A stretch of 64,000 nt of DNA from DAOUJI01 sp965197415 (GCA_965197415.1 OZ240207.1:248001-312000); one strand, 5' to 3'. Positions 16,529 through 24,965 are shown, numbered from the stretch's first letter. Numbers and translations: made by a program. The notes: generated from the sequence alone by a model not told the origin.

Positions 16529-17704
16529 TTACCTCCGCACTATCAAAGAGCTGAGGGGTGAGACACCCGGGCCGCTGGCGACGAAGGATATCTCCGCGCC
16601 TTCCACCTGGGCCGTGGAAGTTCCGCGCACCTGTCTCACCGCTTCAGTGATGATTTCGAATCCATGGGTGTAGGCCTCGGCAAGATTACCGCCGCTGGTG
16701 TTTATGGGGAGCTCTCCGTCGGGCCATTCAATGCGGCCTCCCTCGACGAAAGGCCCGCCTTCGCCCTTTTCGCAGAACCCGTAGTCCTCGATGGACATCA
16801 TCACCAAGGGCGTGAAGTTCTCGTAAAACTGCGCCACGTCCACGTCTTTTGGCCCAACTCCGGCCATTCCCCAGAGGGCGTCAGAGAGAGCGTCGTGGTT
16901 GGAGTGGACCATGCTGCGGTTCATAGCGCCGGCGCCGTAACGGAAGCCGCTGCCCTGGGCGGCGGCCATGAGGTAAGCTGGCGTCTGTTTCGTGTCCGTG
17001 GCCCGCTCGGCCGTTGTCAGAATCACGGCGGCGGCGCCGTCAGTCTCCTGGCAGCAGTCGAACAGGTGGAGAGGTTGGGCGATCCAGCGGGAGGCGTGGT
17101 ACGCCTCCATCGTCAATGGCCTGCCGTACATGACAGCGCGGGGGTTCGTCTGTGCGTGCTTGTAGGACGCCATGGCGATAGCGCCGAGTTGGTCCTGAGT
17201 CGTTCCATAGTCGTGCATGTGGCGTTGGGCCTGCATGGCCGCCAGCGTTTGCCCGGCGGACATGCACCCAAAAGGAGCTTGGTAGGCGGGTTGGTCCATA
17301 ACCCTGGACTGGCGGGCCGCAAGGGCCTGACCGAAACGCCCGAACTGTCCCTGGGCTAGCCCCCTGTAGGCCACTACGTACTTGGCGTACCCTGCGACGA
17401 GAGCAGCCGCTGCATTGCCTACGGCTCCCGAACCGCCGCCGCCGCCGCCGCCCCAGAACATGGTGTTGAAGCCCACCTTGGGCGACCCCAGCGCGGTGGA
17501 TATGCGGATTGGGTCGTTGCGGTCGTTCGCGTAAGAGGCGAAGCCGTCTATCTCCCGAGGATCGATTCCGGCGTCCTCTGCGGCGGCCATGACGGCCTGA
17601 AGACACAGGTGGAACTCGCCGTAGGGGCTTTGTCCCCTCTTGTAGTAATCACTTTCGCCGATCCCGACGATGGCGACCTTGCCGTTGATGGTGTTCTCCG
17701 CCAT
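16529..17704 (-). CDS. Thiolase-fold protein without catalytic cysteine (Ltp2-like aldolase candidate)
   Basis: This 391-aa thiolase-superfamily protein has KVAIVGIGESDYYKRG at the N-terminus and GFCEKGEGGPFVEGG and INTSGGNLAEAYTHG near the C-terminus. In the region where a thiolase has its nucleophilic Cys it carries seven glycines in a row (FWGGGGGGGSGAVG), and the final CxG cysteine is also missing (VASGPGVS). It therefore should not act as a normal thiolase. Such degenerate paralogues paired with DUF35 and MaoC genes act as retro-aldolases in actinobacterial sterol degradation. The substrate here is unknown. Confidence 0.8.
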   Translation of the reverse strand: MAENTINGKVAIVGIGESDYYKRGQSPYGEFHLCLQAVMAAAEDAGIDPREIDGFASYANDRNDPIRISTALGSPKVGFNTMFWGGGGGGGSGAVGNAAAALVAGYAKYVVAYRGLAQGQFGRFGQALAARQSRVMDQPAYQAPFGCMSAGQTLAAMQAQRHMHDYGTTQDQLGAIAMASYKHAQTNPRAVMYGRPLTMEAYHASRWIAQPLHLFDCCQETDGAAAVILTTAERATDTKQTPAYLMAAAQGSGFRYGAGAMNRSMVHSNHDALSDALWGMAGVGPKDVDVAQFYENFTPLVMMSIEDYGFCEKGEGGPFVEGGRIEWPDGELPINTSGGNLAEAYTHGFEIITEAVRQVRGTSTAQVEGAEISFVASGPGVSPLSSLIVRR

Positions 17705-17738
17705 ATAGCTTGACCTCCTGAAATAAGACCGATGGCTT

Positions 17739-18173
17739 CTAGGATTTTACTGGCAGGGTCACCAGCGCGTAAGTGGGAGTGGTGATCCCTTCCCGCTGGT
17801 TCTCGGCCCAGAGTTCGCATTCCAAGAAATGCTCGCCGTTCTCTTCGTACTTCCTGGTCACCTTTCCCTTTAGGGCCATGACGTCGCCCGGACGGTTCAT
17901 CCTGCGCATTTCCATCCGGAACTTGCGCAGCATCCCCTGATCTCCGATCCAGGTGCAAATCAGCCGGTTGAAGCAGCCCTGCATGAAACCCGTGTTGACG
18001 AAAACGTCGGGGTGGCCTCCGTTTTGGGCAAAGGGCACGTCGTAGTGGACCTCGTAGAAGTCCTGGGAGCCGCTGACCTGCTTGACGATGCGGTTGGGGT
18101 CTATCTCCAGGGCGTAGCCTGGGATTTCGTCTCCCTCGTTCACGTCGTCCCAGTAGACTTGTTCGTTGGTCAT
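17739..18173 (-). CDS. MaoC-type enoyl-CoA hydratase subunit (catalytic)
   Basis: This 144-aa hot-dog-fold protein keeps the hydratase-2-like motif SGSQDFYEVHYDVPFA with the Asp/His pair. Its start lies 2 bp after the stop of the gene at 18176, a second hot-dog protein that lacks the His. The two probably form a heterodimer like ChsH1/ChsH2 and hydrate the enoyl-CoA made by an acyl-CoA dehydrogenase. The thiolase-like gene follows in the same operon. Confidence 0.8.
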   Translation of the reverse strand: MTNEQVYWDDVNEGDEIPGYALEIDPNRIVKQVSGSQDFYEVHYDVPFAQNGGHPDVFVNTGFMQGCFNRLICTWIGDQGMLRKFRMEMRRMNRPGDVMALKGKVTRKYEENGEHFLECELWAENQREGITTPTYALVTLPVKS

Positions 18174-18175
18174 GT

Positions 18176-18703
18176 CTATTCTCCCGCCTCGGCTATCTGC
18201 TCTGGCGTCCGGTGCCGGAGACCCAGGTTGGTCATCTTTGCCACGAGGTCTCCGTCCTGGTTGTATATTAGGGTCTCTATCTTGGTCCAGAAAGCCTTGG
18301 CGTCCAGCCGGATGGACTTGATGTAGATTTCGGCGACGCGCCTCTTGTAGGATATTCTATCCCCCGCCACGATGGGCTTGTAGAACTCCAACTCGCGGGT
18401 TAGGTTGATGTTCCGTTCTCCTGGGGTGGCCACCCTGGGGAGGGCCGACGCCGGTTTAGAGGAGGGCGGCCACAGGGTGTCCTTTACGAAATACTCCACC
18501 ATTGTGGGAGGGCATACGGCGTCCCGGTATCCTGCGGAGCGGGCGTAGTCGGGGTCCATGAATAGGGGGTTGGGGTCTTCCGTCATGTGGCAGTAGCGCC
18601 GGATAGAGTCGTATTCCACAGGGTAGGGGTAATGCGAGAGTTCCGTTTCAACGCCTATGAGTTCTTGGGCTTCTTCCAGGAACTCCTCCGGGGTTTTCGG
18701 CAT
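18176..18703 (-). CDS. FAS1-like/MaoC N-terminal hot-dog protein (non-catalytic subunit)
   Basis: This 175-aa protein matches the FAS1-like dehydratase domain (MaoC N-terminal half), with YDSIRRYCHMTEDPNPLF and CPPTMVEYFV. At the position of the catalytic His in the NPxH motif it has Phe (DPNPLF), so it is likely the substrate-binding, inactive partner of the 17739 product. It is the first gene of the operon and is served by the promoter at 18757-18785. Confidence 0.78.
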   Translation of the reverse strand: MPKTPEEFLEEAQELIGVETELSHYPYPVEYDSIRRYCHMTEDPNPLFMDPDYARSAGYRDAVCPPTMVEYFVKDTLWPPSSKPASALPRVATPGERNINLTRELEFYKPIVAGDRISYKRRVAEIYIKSIRLDAKAFWTKIETLIYNQDGDLVAKMTNLGLRHRTPEQIAEAGE

Positions 18704-18733
18704 GGCACAACCTTGGCGATAAATGAAAAAGGT

Positions 18734-18774
18734 AAGGGGCCGCTCTGCGAAATGGCATTATATAGCGGCCCCTT
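18734..18774 (-). terminator. Terminator of the monooxygenase gene, overlapping a promoter
   Basis: An 11-bp perfect stem (AAGGGGCCGCT at 18734-18744 with AGCGGCCCCTT at 18764-18774) is followed on the minus strand by ACCTTTTTCATTT. It lies 28 bp after the stop of the LLM gene at 18802 and should end its transcript. Its loop contains the -10 box of the next operon. Confidence 0.65.
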
Positions 18775-18785
18775 CCAAGCGTCAA
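18757..18785 (-). promoter_or_regulatory. Sigma-70-type promoter of the MaoC-thiolase-ACAD operon
   Basis: On the minus strand TTGACG (18780-18785), a 17-bp spacer and TATAAT (18757-18762) form a near-consensus promoter. Transcription would start near 18750, 47 nt before the ATG of the first MaoC-like gene. The -10 box lies inside the loop of the terminator hairpin, so strong read-through could affect the promoter. Confidence 0.7.
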
Positions 18786-18801
18786 CCTAAGCTGCCCTGG
18801 G

Positions 18802-19995
18802 CTATTCGTAAGGCTTCAACTTGATTTCTTTGAGGGCGGGTATGACCTCGGTCCCGATAAGCTGGAGCGACCGCATCACCTTGTCGTGCGGCATGTCGCC
18901 TTCGTTGCCGTAGCAGATCAGGTAGCCTGGAGCCAGCCCTTCCAGGATATCCGTCAGCTTCTTAGTCACTGTGTCCGGGTTTCCGACCACTATGCTGTTG
19001 GCTTCCTGGAGGTCGTCGTAGGTGCGGTACTGCTGGCCGAATCGGGTGCCGACTCCTGCGGGAATCTGCCGGACCACTGCGGTGTCCGCCCTGGAGCGGT
19101 ATCCTGGAGGGTCGTTGTGCTCCTGGGGACCCTTGAAGCGGTGGTCAGCGTTCCACATGAAGGTCTTTCCGATTTCGTAGGCTTCTTCGTCCGTGTCGGC
19201 GCAGACGACCATGACGTTGCCGCCAAAGTTCCCGGGGCCGGGAACGTAGCCGGCTTCCTTGGCCGTGTCGATGTATATCTCCTTCAACCACTCCGTCTGG
19301 CCCTTGATGACCTGAAGGTTCAGGTAGGGGTAGCCGTGCTCGGCGGCCCAGATAACGCTGGACGGGCTGCCGGTGCCGGGGAACCAGATGTCCGGGTGGG
19401 GCTTCTGCATGGGAAGCACCCATGGGTTCACCATGCGGCGGTGGTAGTATTCGCCTTCGAAGCGGAAGGGCCCGGGCTGAGTCCAGCACTTGAGAATCAG
19501 GTCGTGGGCCTCTTCGAACCGCCCGCGGTTCTCGGTGGGAGAGTTGCCCGACTGGATTGTCTCTATGGCGCTGCCCCGGACGAAGCCGGAAATGATGCGG
19601 CCGCCGGAGTAGCAGTCCAACATGGCAATCTCTTCCGCCAGCTTCACAGGGTCGTTCAGCCCTATCACGTTGCCCAGCAGGGCAATCTTTACGTTCTTGG
19701 TCACCTTGGTGAGGACGGCGCCGTCCAGGTTTATGGCCGGCTTCATGCACCAGTAGGCGGTGTGGTGCTCGTTGGACATGATGCCGTCGAATCCCACCTC
19801 GTCCACGAGGGCGTACTGTTCGTGGTACTGGTTGTAGAGGACGTGGGCCTTCTCCGGGTCGAAGTAGGTGTTGGGGAACATCATCCGCGTTCCGGGGTAT
19901 TTGTCCAGGTCCTCTTCTTTTACATACCCGTTGGGCTGCTCGGTGAAGAAGTAGACTTCAACCTTGTCGACAGGCCGTTGTAGCTGATCAACCAT
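18802..19995 (-). CDS. LLM-class flavin-dependent monooxygenase (copy A)
   Basis: This 397-aa luciferase-like (bacterial luciferase superfamily) TIM-barrel protein has EVYFFTEQPNGYV at the N-terminus, GFDGIMSNEHHTAYW, the flavin-region motif LDCYSGGRIISGFVRGSA, and the HPDIWFPGTGSPSSV loop. Such enzymes use FMNH2 or F420 and O2 to oxidise organic compounds, and SAR202 genomes carry many. The ATG at 19995 has AAGGAG 7 bp upstream and replaces a longer annotation. It is a near duplicate of the gene at 23604; the two are separated by a methyltransferase and a HicB-like gene. Confidence 0.88.
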   Translation of the reverse strand: MVDQLQRPVDKVEVYFFTEQPNGYVKEEDLDKYPGTRMMFPNTYFDPEKAHVLYNQYHEQYALVDEVGFDGIMSNEHHTAYWCMKPAINLDGAVLTKVTKNVKIALLGNVIGLNDPVKLAEEIAMLDCYSGGRIISGFVRGSAIETIQSGNSPTENRGRFEEAHDLILKCWTQPGPFRFEGEYYHRRMVNPWVLPMQKPHPDIWFPGTGSPSSVIWAAEHGYPYLNLQVIKGQTEWLKEIYIDTAKEAGYVPGPGNFGGNVMVVCADTDEEAYEIGKTFMWNADHRFKGPQEHNDPPGYRSRADTAVVRQIPAGVGTRFGQQYRTYDDLQEANSIVVGNPDTVTKKLTDILEGLAPGYLICYGNEGDMPHDKVMRSLQLIGTEVIPALKEIKLKPYE

Positions 19996-20191
19996 GCTTT
20001 TCTCCTTGTTAAACCTCGATTGGGGGAACGAGTCGGGCACAGTATACCAGAATGAACAATAGGTGGGGAATCCCCGACGGTCAGGGATATCTTCGCTGGA
20101 TGCGAAGCGACTTTACACGCCCAGAGTCACACTCGATGTCCGAGGTGTCCACAGTAGCTTCTCCCTATCCCTATGGGAAATTTTGCCGAGA

Positions 20192-23122
20192 TTAAACAAT
20201 CAGTTTAGCGTCGCTGGGCCGAGCCTTGCCGCCGTGTACCGAGGGCTCGGCGCACCACTTTGATGCCACCCGCCGCACGCCTTCATACACGCTTTCATCA
20301 AACCCCAGCAGGTCGCAGACCACCCGGCGGTCGAGCAGCGCACGGTTGGGGTCGGCGTCGGCAAGGTAAGCAGGCTGGAATTCCTTGTCCCGGAACTCTT
20401 CGAATATCTCCTGGGCGGTTGTTAGCTGCTCGTCGCTCAGGGCCCGAAAGTCCATTACTGGGAGCGTTTCTGACGAGCGTATGGTCTTCCGGCCTCGGCC
20501 ACTCTGTTGCCTATTAGAGTGCCACCAAAACAGTAATAGTCCAAGAGTGGTATTGCACCACAGAGTAAATACGTAATCGAATCGAGGGTCAGAAAATACT
20601 ACATTAGGCCATGCAACTCCTCCTATGCTCTTCTGTTCAGTGAATGCTGCCGTCAACGGCTGAGAAGTGAACCTAAAGTCACGATTTAGATGGACTCGGC
20701 TGGCGGTGGCCCAAAGCTCGGACGCTTTAGCTTCCATTCCTGGCCGCACTCGCATCTGTGAGTCAGGGATACATATCATGCGCGTTTCTTTTGCAGCATT
20801 ATGGTTCCACAATGAAGGGTAAGTGGCTGTTGGGCGTATTGTATCCTTGATAAAGGGACCTTTGTGAGCCTCGCTGATGAATAATTGAGAATCCAGACCG
20901 CGCTCTCCAACTTGGCGTAAGGGCACCGTGGGTAATTCATAGGAATTCGATTCTGCGGGAAGCCAAAGCTTTCTGCCAGAAAGCGAGTGTGCAACCTGGG
21001 CCACGGAGGCATCAAGAAGTCTGGCAGCTGCCCATCCATGTTCGTGGCTGTCAACGGGAGCGTCTAGCAATTCGCCCTCTGAGGCATCCCCACAGTGGAT
21101 AGGCACACCACCATAAGGCCCGTCTTCCAAGTGCCGAGTTTCTATGTCTGTGAAGGTGGACTTGGACAGTTCCAGCGAGTGTACAAAACTAGAAGGCTTA
21201 CGCGTCAAGGAAACAAATTGGCCTCTACTTCTAGGCTGCTCATGCCTGGCTATCTTTCGACCGATTACCAAACATTCACCTATAGCGGTATCCGACGAAA
21301 ATGACAATTCCGCGTCTGCTCCCGCAATACTTACAACTGTGATATCAGTATACTGTGTGGCCATCAATTCTCTGAACTTGGCCCAAGACGGCCCATTGAT
21401 TGCAGTAAAAGGTAAAACCAACGCGATGACACCCTCAGGACGGACTTTTCGGTTCGCAAGCGCCGCAAAGCCTGAAGCCAACCCAGCGTGACCGTGATAG
21501 CAAGTGCCCTTAGCTAGTTGTTCCAACCGATTCGCCATTCTGGACTGGTCTTCTTCAGTAGTATCAAAGGCGGCAAAAGCGGCATTTAGAATCCCCTCGT
21601 CGGCATCCCTGTGTTTGGTGTTGCTGGTGAACGGAGGGTTCATTATCACTAGGTCAAAGCCCTCGTCGGGAACGTCTGCAATAACGTAGGCGGAGGTCTC
21701 CTCACCGATGCTGCTGGTGCGTAAGGCAGGGTCGCTGGTGTTGAACAAGACCCCCGTCGCCGAGGATTGCAACAGCTCCAAAGAGCCGACGGAGACGCTG
21801 CGGTCCCGCTGTCGTCCGTAGGGAAGGGTGTAGAGCCGGGATCGAAAGAATTGTACTGCAGGCTGTACCCCCGACAGGGTTGAGCCTGTGATGTGGATTG
21901 CCGAGGGCATCACATCGCAGCCGAAGAGGGCCTCTTCCATCATAACCTGATGCAGTTTCGCCGGGTCGCCTCCGGCGCGTTCATAGAGGGCGGCGATCTG
22001 CTCGTAGACTGCGGCAAGAAGGGCGCCTGTGCCGCACGCGAAGTCGGCAATCCGCAGCTTGCTTATGGCTTCTGCGTCGCTCCAGTCCATATCCTTGATT
22101 TTTGACACCGCCAGTCGGGCCAGCAGCGCAGCCGAGGCGGGCAGAGTATAGAAGGTGGCCAAATACTTGCGGTCTGCGATGAGCCGCTGGAAGATGCGTC
22201 CAGTGAGGTCGTGGGCGTTGTTGATGCCTGCTGCGTTCACTTCGCCAACCGTGTACTGCACCGTCCTGAGGATATTGGCGGCGCTGGCCGCCGGAAGCTG
22301 TTGGAGAATGTCCTTGCCGATGGCGAAAATGGGCCAGTAGTTGACTTCCAGGATCTCGGTCCATGCGACCAGTGTCTCGTTCTGGGGATCGGCGACGTCA
22401 GGCCCACACACCATCCGCGGCGGTTTTATCCCCTCGTGCATTCCAGCGATGCGCTCGTGAAACACAAGGGCGTTGGCAATGATGGCGCCGGCCATGCGGC
22501 GGGTCTGGGGCACGTTGCCCATACCCAACAGTCGAGCGATCGCGGCGGTGATGCCGGGCCGCGACTTGGCCAACTCGTCCAGCTCCACTGCCGCCCGTTC
22601 AATGCCGCCCTCCAAGGCGTCAGCCGCCCTGTCCACAGCCAGTTGAGGCACAGACACCAGGCGGATGATGTCGACCAGGTCAACTGCAGTACCTTCTAGC
22701 CACCCCGACTCGGGAAACCGTGCAATGCTTTGGATTTCCGGTGTCGGGGTCCGACGGTACTTGTCTACCGTAAAAATGCAGTAGGAGAGGCGGGCGCTGT
22801 CGAGGGCGCCCTGGAGGTCGTCGGCGTCGCTGACTTCCTCTGGGTAGCGTAGGGCGATGGTTCCCTCTATGGAACGGGGATGGACCGTGACGGACAGGCC
22901 CAGGCGGGATCTGGCTTCCTCCTCCACCGTGTGGGCGGGCATGTACTCCGCCTCTATAACCACCGGTGAGCGGCCTTGTGCCGTAATCAGGATGTCGGGT
23001 TGCAGGCCGGGTCGCCCGGATATGACCTGCGTGTTCTCGGAACGCACTTCCCAGCCGGGGAGCATAGGCCGCAGCAGGTCGGCTAGGTCGTTGTTGGCGC
23101 TTGGTTCGGTGTGGCGGGGCAT
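20192..23122 (-). CDS. N6-adenine DNA methyltransferase with nuclease-like N-terminus (type IIG-like candidate)
   Basis: This 976-aa protein (numbering below is from a GTG six codons earlier) has a gamma-type N6-adenine methyltransferase core. Motif I is DFACGTGALL (366-375) and the catalytic motif is IMNPPF (499-504). The N-terminal 70 residues resemble a PD-(D/E)xK nuclease fold, with PD at 48-49 and IEAEY at 62-66, where the usual ExK is ExE. About 350 C-terminal residues may recognise DNA. The layout fits a single-chain restriction-modification or BREX/DISARM-like methylase, but no partner restriction gene is adjacent. It sits between two duplicated monooxygenase genes. Confidence 0.72.
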   Translation of the reverse strand: MPRHTEPSANNDLADLLRPMLPGWEVRSENTQVISGRPGLQPDILITAQGRSPVVIEAEYMPAHTVEEEARSRLGLSVTVHPRSIEGTIALRYPEEVSDADDLQGALDSARLSYCIFTVDKYRRTPTPEIQSIARFPESGWLEGTAVDLVDIIRLVSVPQLAVDRAADALEGGIERAAVELDELAKSRPGITAAIARLLGMGNVPQTRRMAGAIIANALVFHERIAGMHEGIKPPRMVCGPDVADPQNETLVAWTEILEVNYWPIFAIGKDILQQLPAASAANILRTVQYTVGEVNAAGINNAHDLTGRIFQRLIADRKYLATFYTLPASAALLARLAVSKIKDMDWSDAEAISKLRIADFACGTGALLAAVYEQIAALYERAGGDPAKLHQVMMEEALFGCDVMPSAIHITGSTLSGVQPAVQFFRSRLYTLPYGRQRDRSVSVGSLELLQSSATGVLFNTSDPALRTSSIGEETSAYVIADVPDEGFDLVIMNPPFTSNTKHRDADEGILNAAFAAFDTTEEDQSRMANRLEQLAKGTCYHGHAGLASGFAALANRKVRPEGVIALVLPFTAINGPSWAKFRELMATQYTDITVVSIAGADAELSFSSDTAIGECLVIGRKIARHEQPRSRGQFVSLTRKPSSFVHSLELSKSTFTDIETRHLEDGPYGGVPIHCGDASEGELLDAPVDSHEHGWAAARLLDASVAQVAHSLSGRKLWLPAESNSYELPTVPLRQVGERGLDSQLFISEAHKGPFIKDTIRPTATYPSLWNHNAAKETRMICIPDSQMRVRPGMEAKASELWATASRVHLNRDFRFTSQPLTAAFTEQKSIGGVAWPNVVFSDPRFDYVFTLWCNTTLGLLLFWWHSNRQQSGRGRKTIRSSETLPVMDFRALSDEQLTTAQEIFEEFRDKEFQPAYLADADPNRALLDRRVVCDLLGFDESVYEGVRRVASKWCAEPSVHGGKARPSDAKLIV

Positions 23123-23128
23123 GGGGGG

Positions 23129-23157
23129 ATTATATCCCACGCCACCCGCCCTGCCAA
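23129..23157 (-). promoter_or_regulatory. Near-consensus promoter giving a leaderless methyltransferase mRNA
   Basis: On the minus strand TTGGCA (23152-23157), a 17-bp spacer and TATAAT (23129-23134) lie so close that transcription should start at the ATG at 23122. No Shine-Dalgarno is present. The -35 box is part of a small palindrome, CTGCC-AAAA-GGCAG (23151-23164). Confidence 0.7.
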
Positions 23158-23208
23158 AAGGCAGGTGTCACTCGCCAGCGTCAATTTCGAGATGCGCTCC
23201 GGCGCCCG

Positions 23209-23262
23209 CTATTCGTAGGGTTGGAGCTTGATTTCCGTAAAGACGGGGATGACTTTAGCACC
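23209..23262 (-). pseudogene. Remnant of an LLM monooxygenase 3' end
   Basis: The minus strand reads VIPVFTEIKLQPYE and a TAG stop. This is nearly the same as the C-terminus of the intact copies (VIPALKEIKLQPYE). Only the last 18 or so codons remain. It marks an old duplication or recombination joint beside the HicB-like gene. Confidence 0.75.
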
Positions 23263-23282
23263 GTGCAGACTGCGCGGAAGCT

Positions 23283-23507
23283 TCACAGGGCAAAGACTTC
23301 GTCTCGTACGAAGTGAAGGCGAATCAATGCGGGGCGTTCCATCGTCGCGTCGAAGTAGCAATCGATGGCTTCTCTGACGTTTTGACGAAGTTCCTCGATT
23401 GTTTCGCCGTCAGTGTGGATGCCGTACCCAAGCGCACTGGCCGAGTATCCGCCGTCGATTTCGTCTTCGATGACCTCGAAGATGACTTCCGATCTCTTGG
23501 CGGTCAT
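23283..23507 (-). CDS. HicB-like small protein (no HicA partner)
   Basis: This 74-aa protein has the HicB-like partial RNase H fold (VIFEVIEDEIDGGYSASALG and ETIEELRQNVREAIDCYF), followed by a short tail (IRLHFVRDEVFAL). Family members are often mislabelled as a 2-oxoisovalerate dehydrogenase. No toxin gene is adjacent. The ATG at 23507 has GGAGAA upstream. It lies between a monooxygenase remnant and an intact monooxygenase gene. Confidence 0.7.
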   Translation of the reverse strand: MTAKRSEVIFEVIEDEIDGGYSASALGYGIHTDGETIEELRQNVREAIDCYFDATMERPALIRLHFVRDEVFAL

Positions 23508-23603
23508 CGTTGCATTCTCCTCTATGTAAGGCGCCAAATGCCCCATAGCCGCTCGCCTCTGGAGGGCTTGGAGACGAGGCGGCGGTTCGGATGCGGGCCC
23601 CCG

Positions 23604-24797
23604 CTATTCGTAGGGTTGGAGCTTGATCTCCTTGAGGGCTGGGATGACTTCCGTGCCTATAAGCTGGACGGAGTGCATGACGTCCTCGTGGGGCATGTCT
23701 CCTTCCAGTCCATAGATGGAAACGTACCCGGGGTTCACGCCGTCTATCAGATCGGCCAGCTTGGCGATACAGGTGTCGGGGTTGCCGACGACGATGCTGC
23801 CCCATTCCTGCAGGCTTTCATAGGTCTTGCGCTGCCCGCCGTACCTCAAGCCTGCACCGCCGGGTTGCGCCCTCAGCACCTCTATGCCCGCCCGTGACCG
23901 GTATCCCGGCGGATCGTTGTGCTCCTGGGGTCCCTTGAACATGTGCACGTCGTTCCACATGTACGCCCGGCCTATCTCGTGGGCCTTCTCGTCGGTGTCG
24001 GCGCAGAAGACCTTCACGTTGCCGCCGAAGTTGCCGGGGCCGGGTGTGTAGCCGGCTTCCTTGGCTGTTTGGATGTAGAGCTCCTTCAGCCATTCGGTCT
24101 GTCCCCGGATGATCTGGAGGTTCATATAGGGATATCCGTGCTCCGCCGCCCATACGACGCTCTCAGGGCTCGCAGTGCCGGGGAACCAGATGTCCGGGTG
24201 GGGCTTCTGCATTGGGAGCACCCAGGGGTTTATCATCCTACGGTCATAGTGCTTGCCTTCGAAGCGGAAGGGGCCGGGCTCGGTCCAACACTTCAGAATC
24301 AGGTCGTGGGCCTCTTCGAACCTGTCCCGGTTCTCGGCCGGGGAGAGACCGGACTGGAGGGTTTCGGTGGCGCTTCCACGGACGAAACCGGATATGATGC
24401 GGCCGCCGGAGTAGCAGTCCAGCATCGCAATTTCCTCGGCCAACCTCACCGGGTCGTTCAGCCCGATGACGTTGCCCAGCAGGGCTATTTTCACGTTCTT
24501 GGTGACCTTGGCGATGACGGCCCCGTCCAGGTTGATGGACGGCTTCATGCACCAGTAGGCCATGTGGTGCTCGTTGGTCATGATTCCGTCGAACCCAACC
24601 TCGTCCACCAGGGCGTAGACCTCGTGGTATTGGTTGTAGAGTTGGTGGGCCTTCTCGGGGTCGAAATAGGTGTTGGGAAACTCCATGCGGGTGGCCGTGA
24701 ATTTCTCCAGGTCCTCGTTTTTGACATACCCGTTTGGCTGCTCTGTGAAGAAGAAGACCTCCACCTGGTCGGTGGGGCGCTTTAGTTGGTCTACCAT
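23604..24797 (-). CDS. LLM-class flavin-dependent monooxygenase (copy B)
   Basis: This 397-aa paralogue of the 18802 product shares most of its sequence, including EVFFFTEQPNGYV, GFDGIMTNEHHMAYW, LDCYSGGRIISGFVRGSA and the C-terminus ALKEIKLQPYE. It is a predicted FMNH2/F420-dependent oxygenase of unknown organic substrate. The start at 24797 follows AGGGGGGAA; the longer frame adds a hydrophobic stretch without support. A partial third C-terminus lies 340 bp downstream, so this locus has amplified by tandem duplication. Confidence 0.88.
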   Translation of the reverse strand: MVDQLKRPTDQVEVFFFTEQPNGYVKNEDLEKFTATRMEFPNTYFDPEKAHQLYNQYHEVYALVDEVGFDGIMTNEHHMAYWCMKPSINLDGAVIAKVTKNVKIALLGNVIGLNDPVRLAEEIAMLDCYSGGRIISGFVRGSATETLQSGLSPAENRDRFEEAHDLILKCWTEPGPFRFEGKHYDRRMINPWVLPMQKPHPDIWFPGTASPESVVWAAEHGYPYMNLQIIRGQTEWLKELYIQTAKEAGYTPGPGNFGGNVKVFCADTDEKAHEIGRAYMWNDVHMFKGPQEHNDPPGYRSRAGIEVLRAQPGGAGLRYGGQRKTYESLQEWGSIVVGNPDTCIAKLADLIDGVNPGYVSIYGLEGDMPHEDVMHSVQLIGTEVIPALKEIKLQPYE

Positions 24798-24910
24798 CGG
24801 ATTCCCCCCTGGTTCAGTATTTTGCTGCCGTGAGTCCTGAGACCGGCATTTTGGTGGAAGTATAACAAAAGGAACGGGAAATATCAGCGCCGGAATGGAC
24901 ATAACTTCCG

Positions 24911-24937
24911 TTGACCCGCACCGCCTTGTCGTATAAT
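24911..24937 (+). promoter_or_regulatory. Promoter of the SDR gene
   Basis: TTGACC (24911-24916) and TATAAT (24932-24937) are spaced by 15 bp, as before trxA. The expected start lies near 24944, 22 nt before the ATG. Confidence 0.5.
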
Positions 24938-24965
24938 CTGCTCCGAACCTTATTTAAGGACGTGG

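Noticed and set aside
17430..17455. GCC repeat as a CRISPR or regulatory array
   Set aside because: It is a 3-bp microsatellite inside a coding frame. No CRISPR repeat-spacer pattern is present anywhere in the window.
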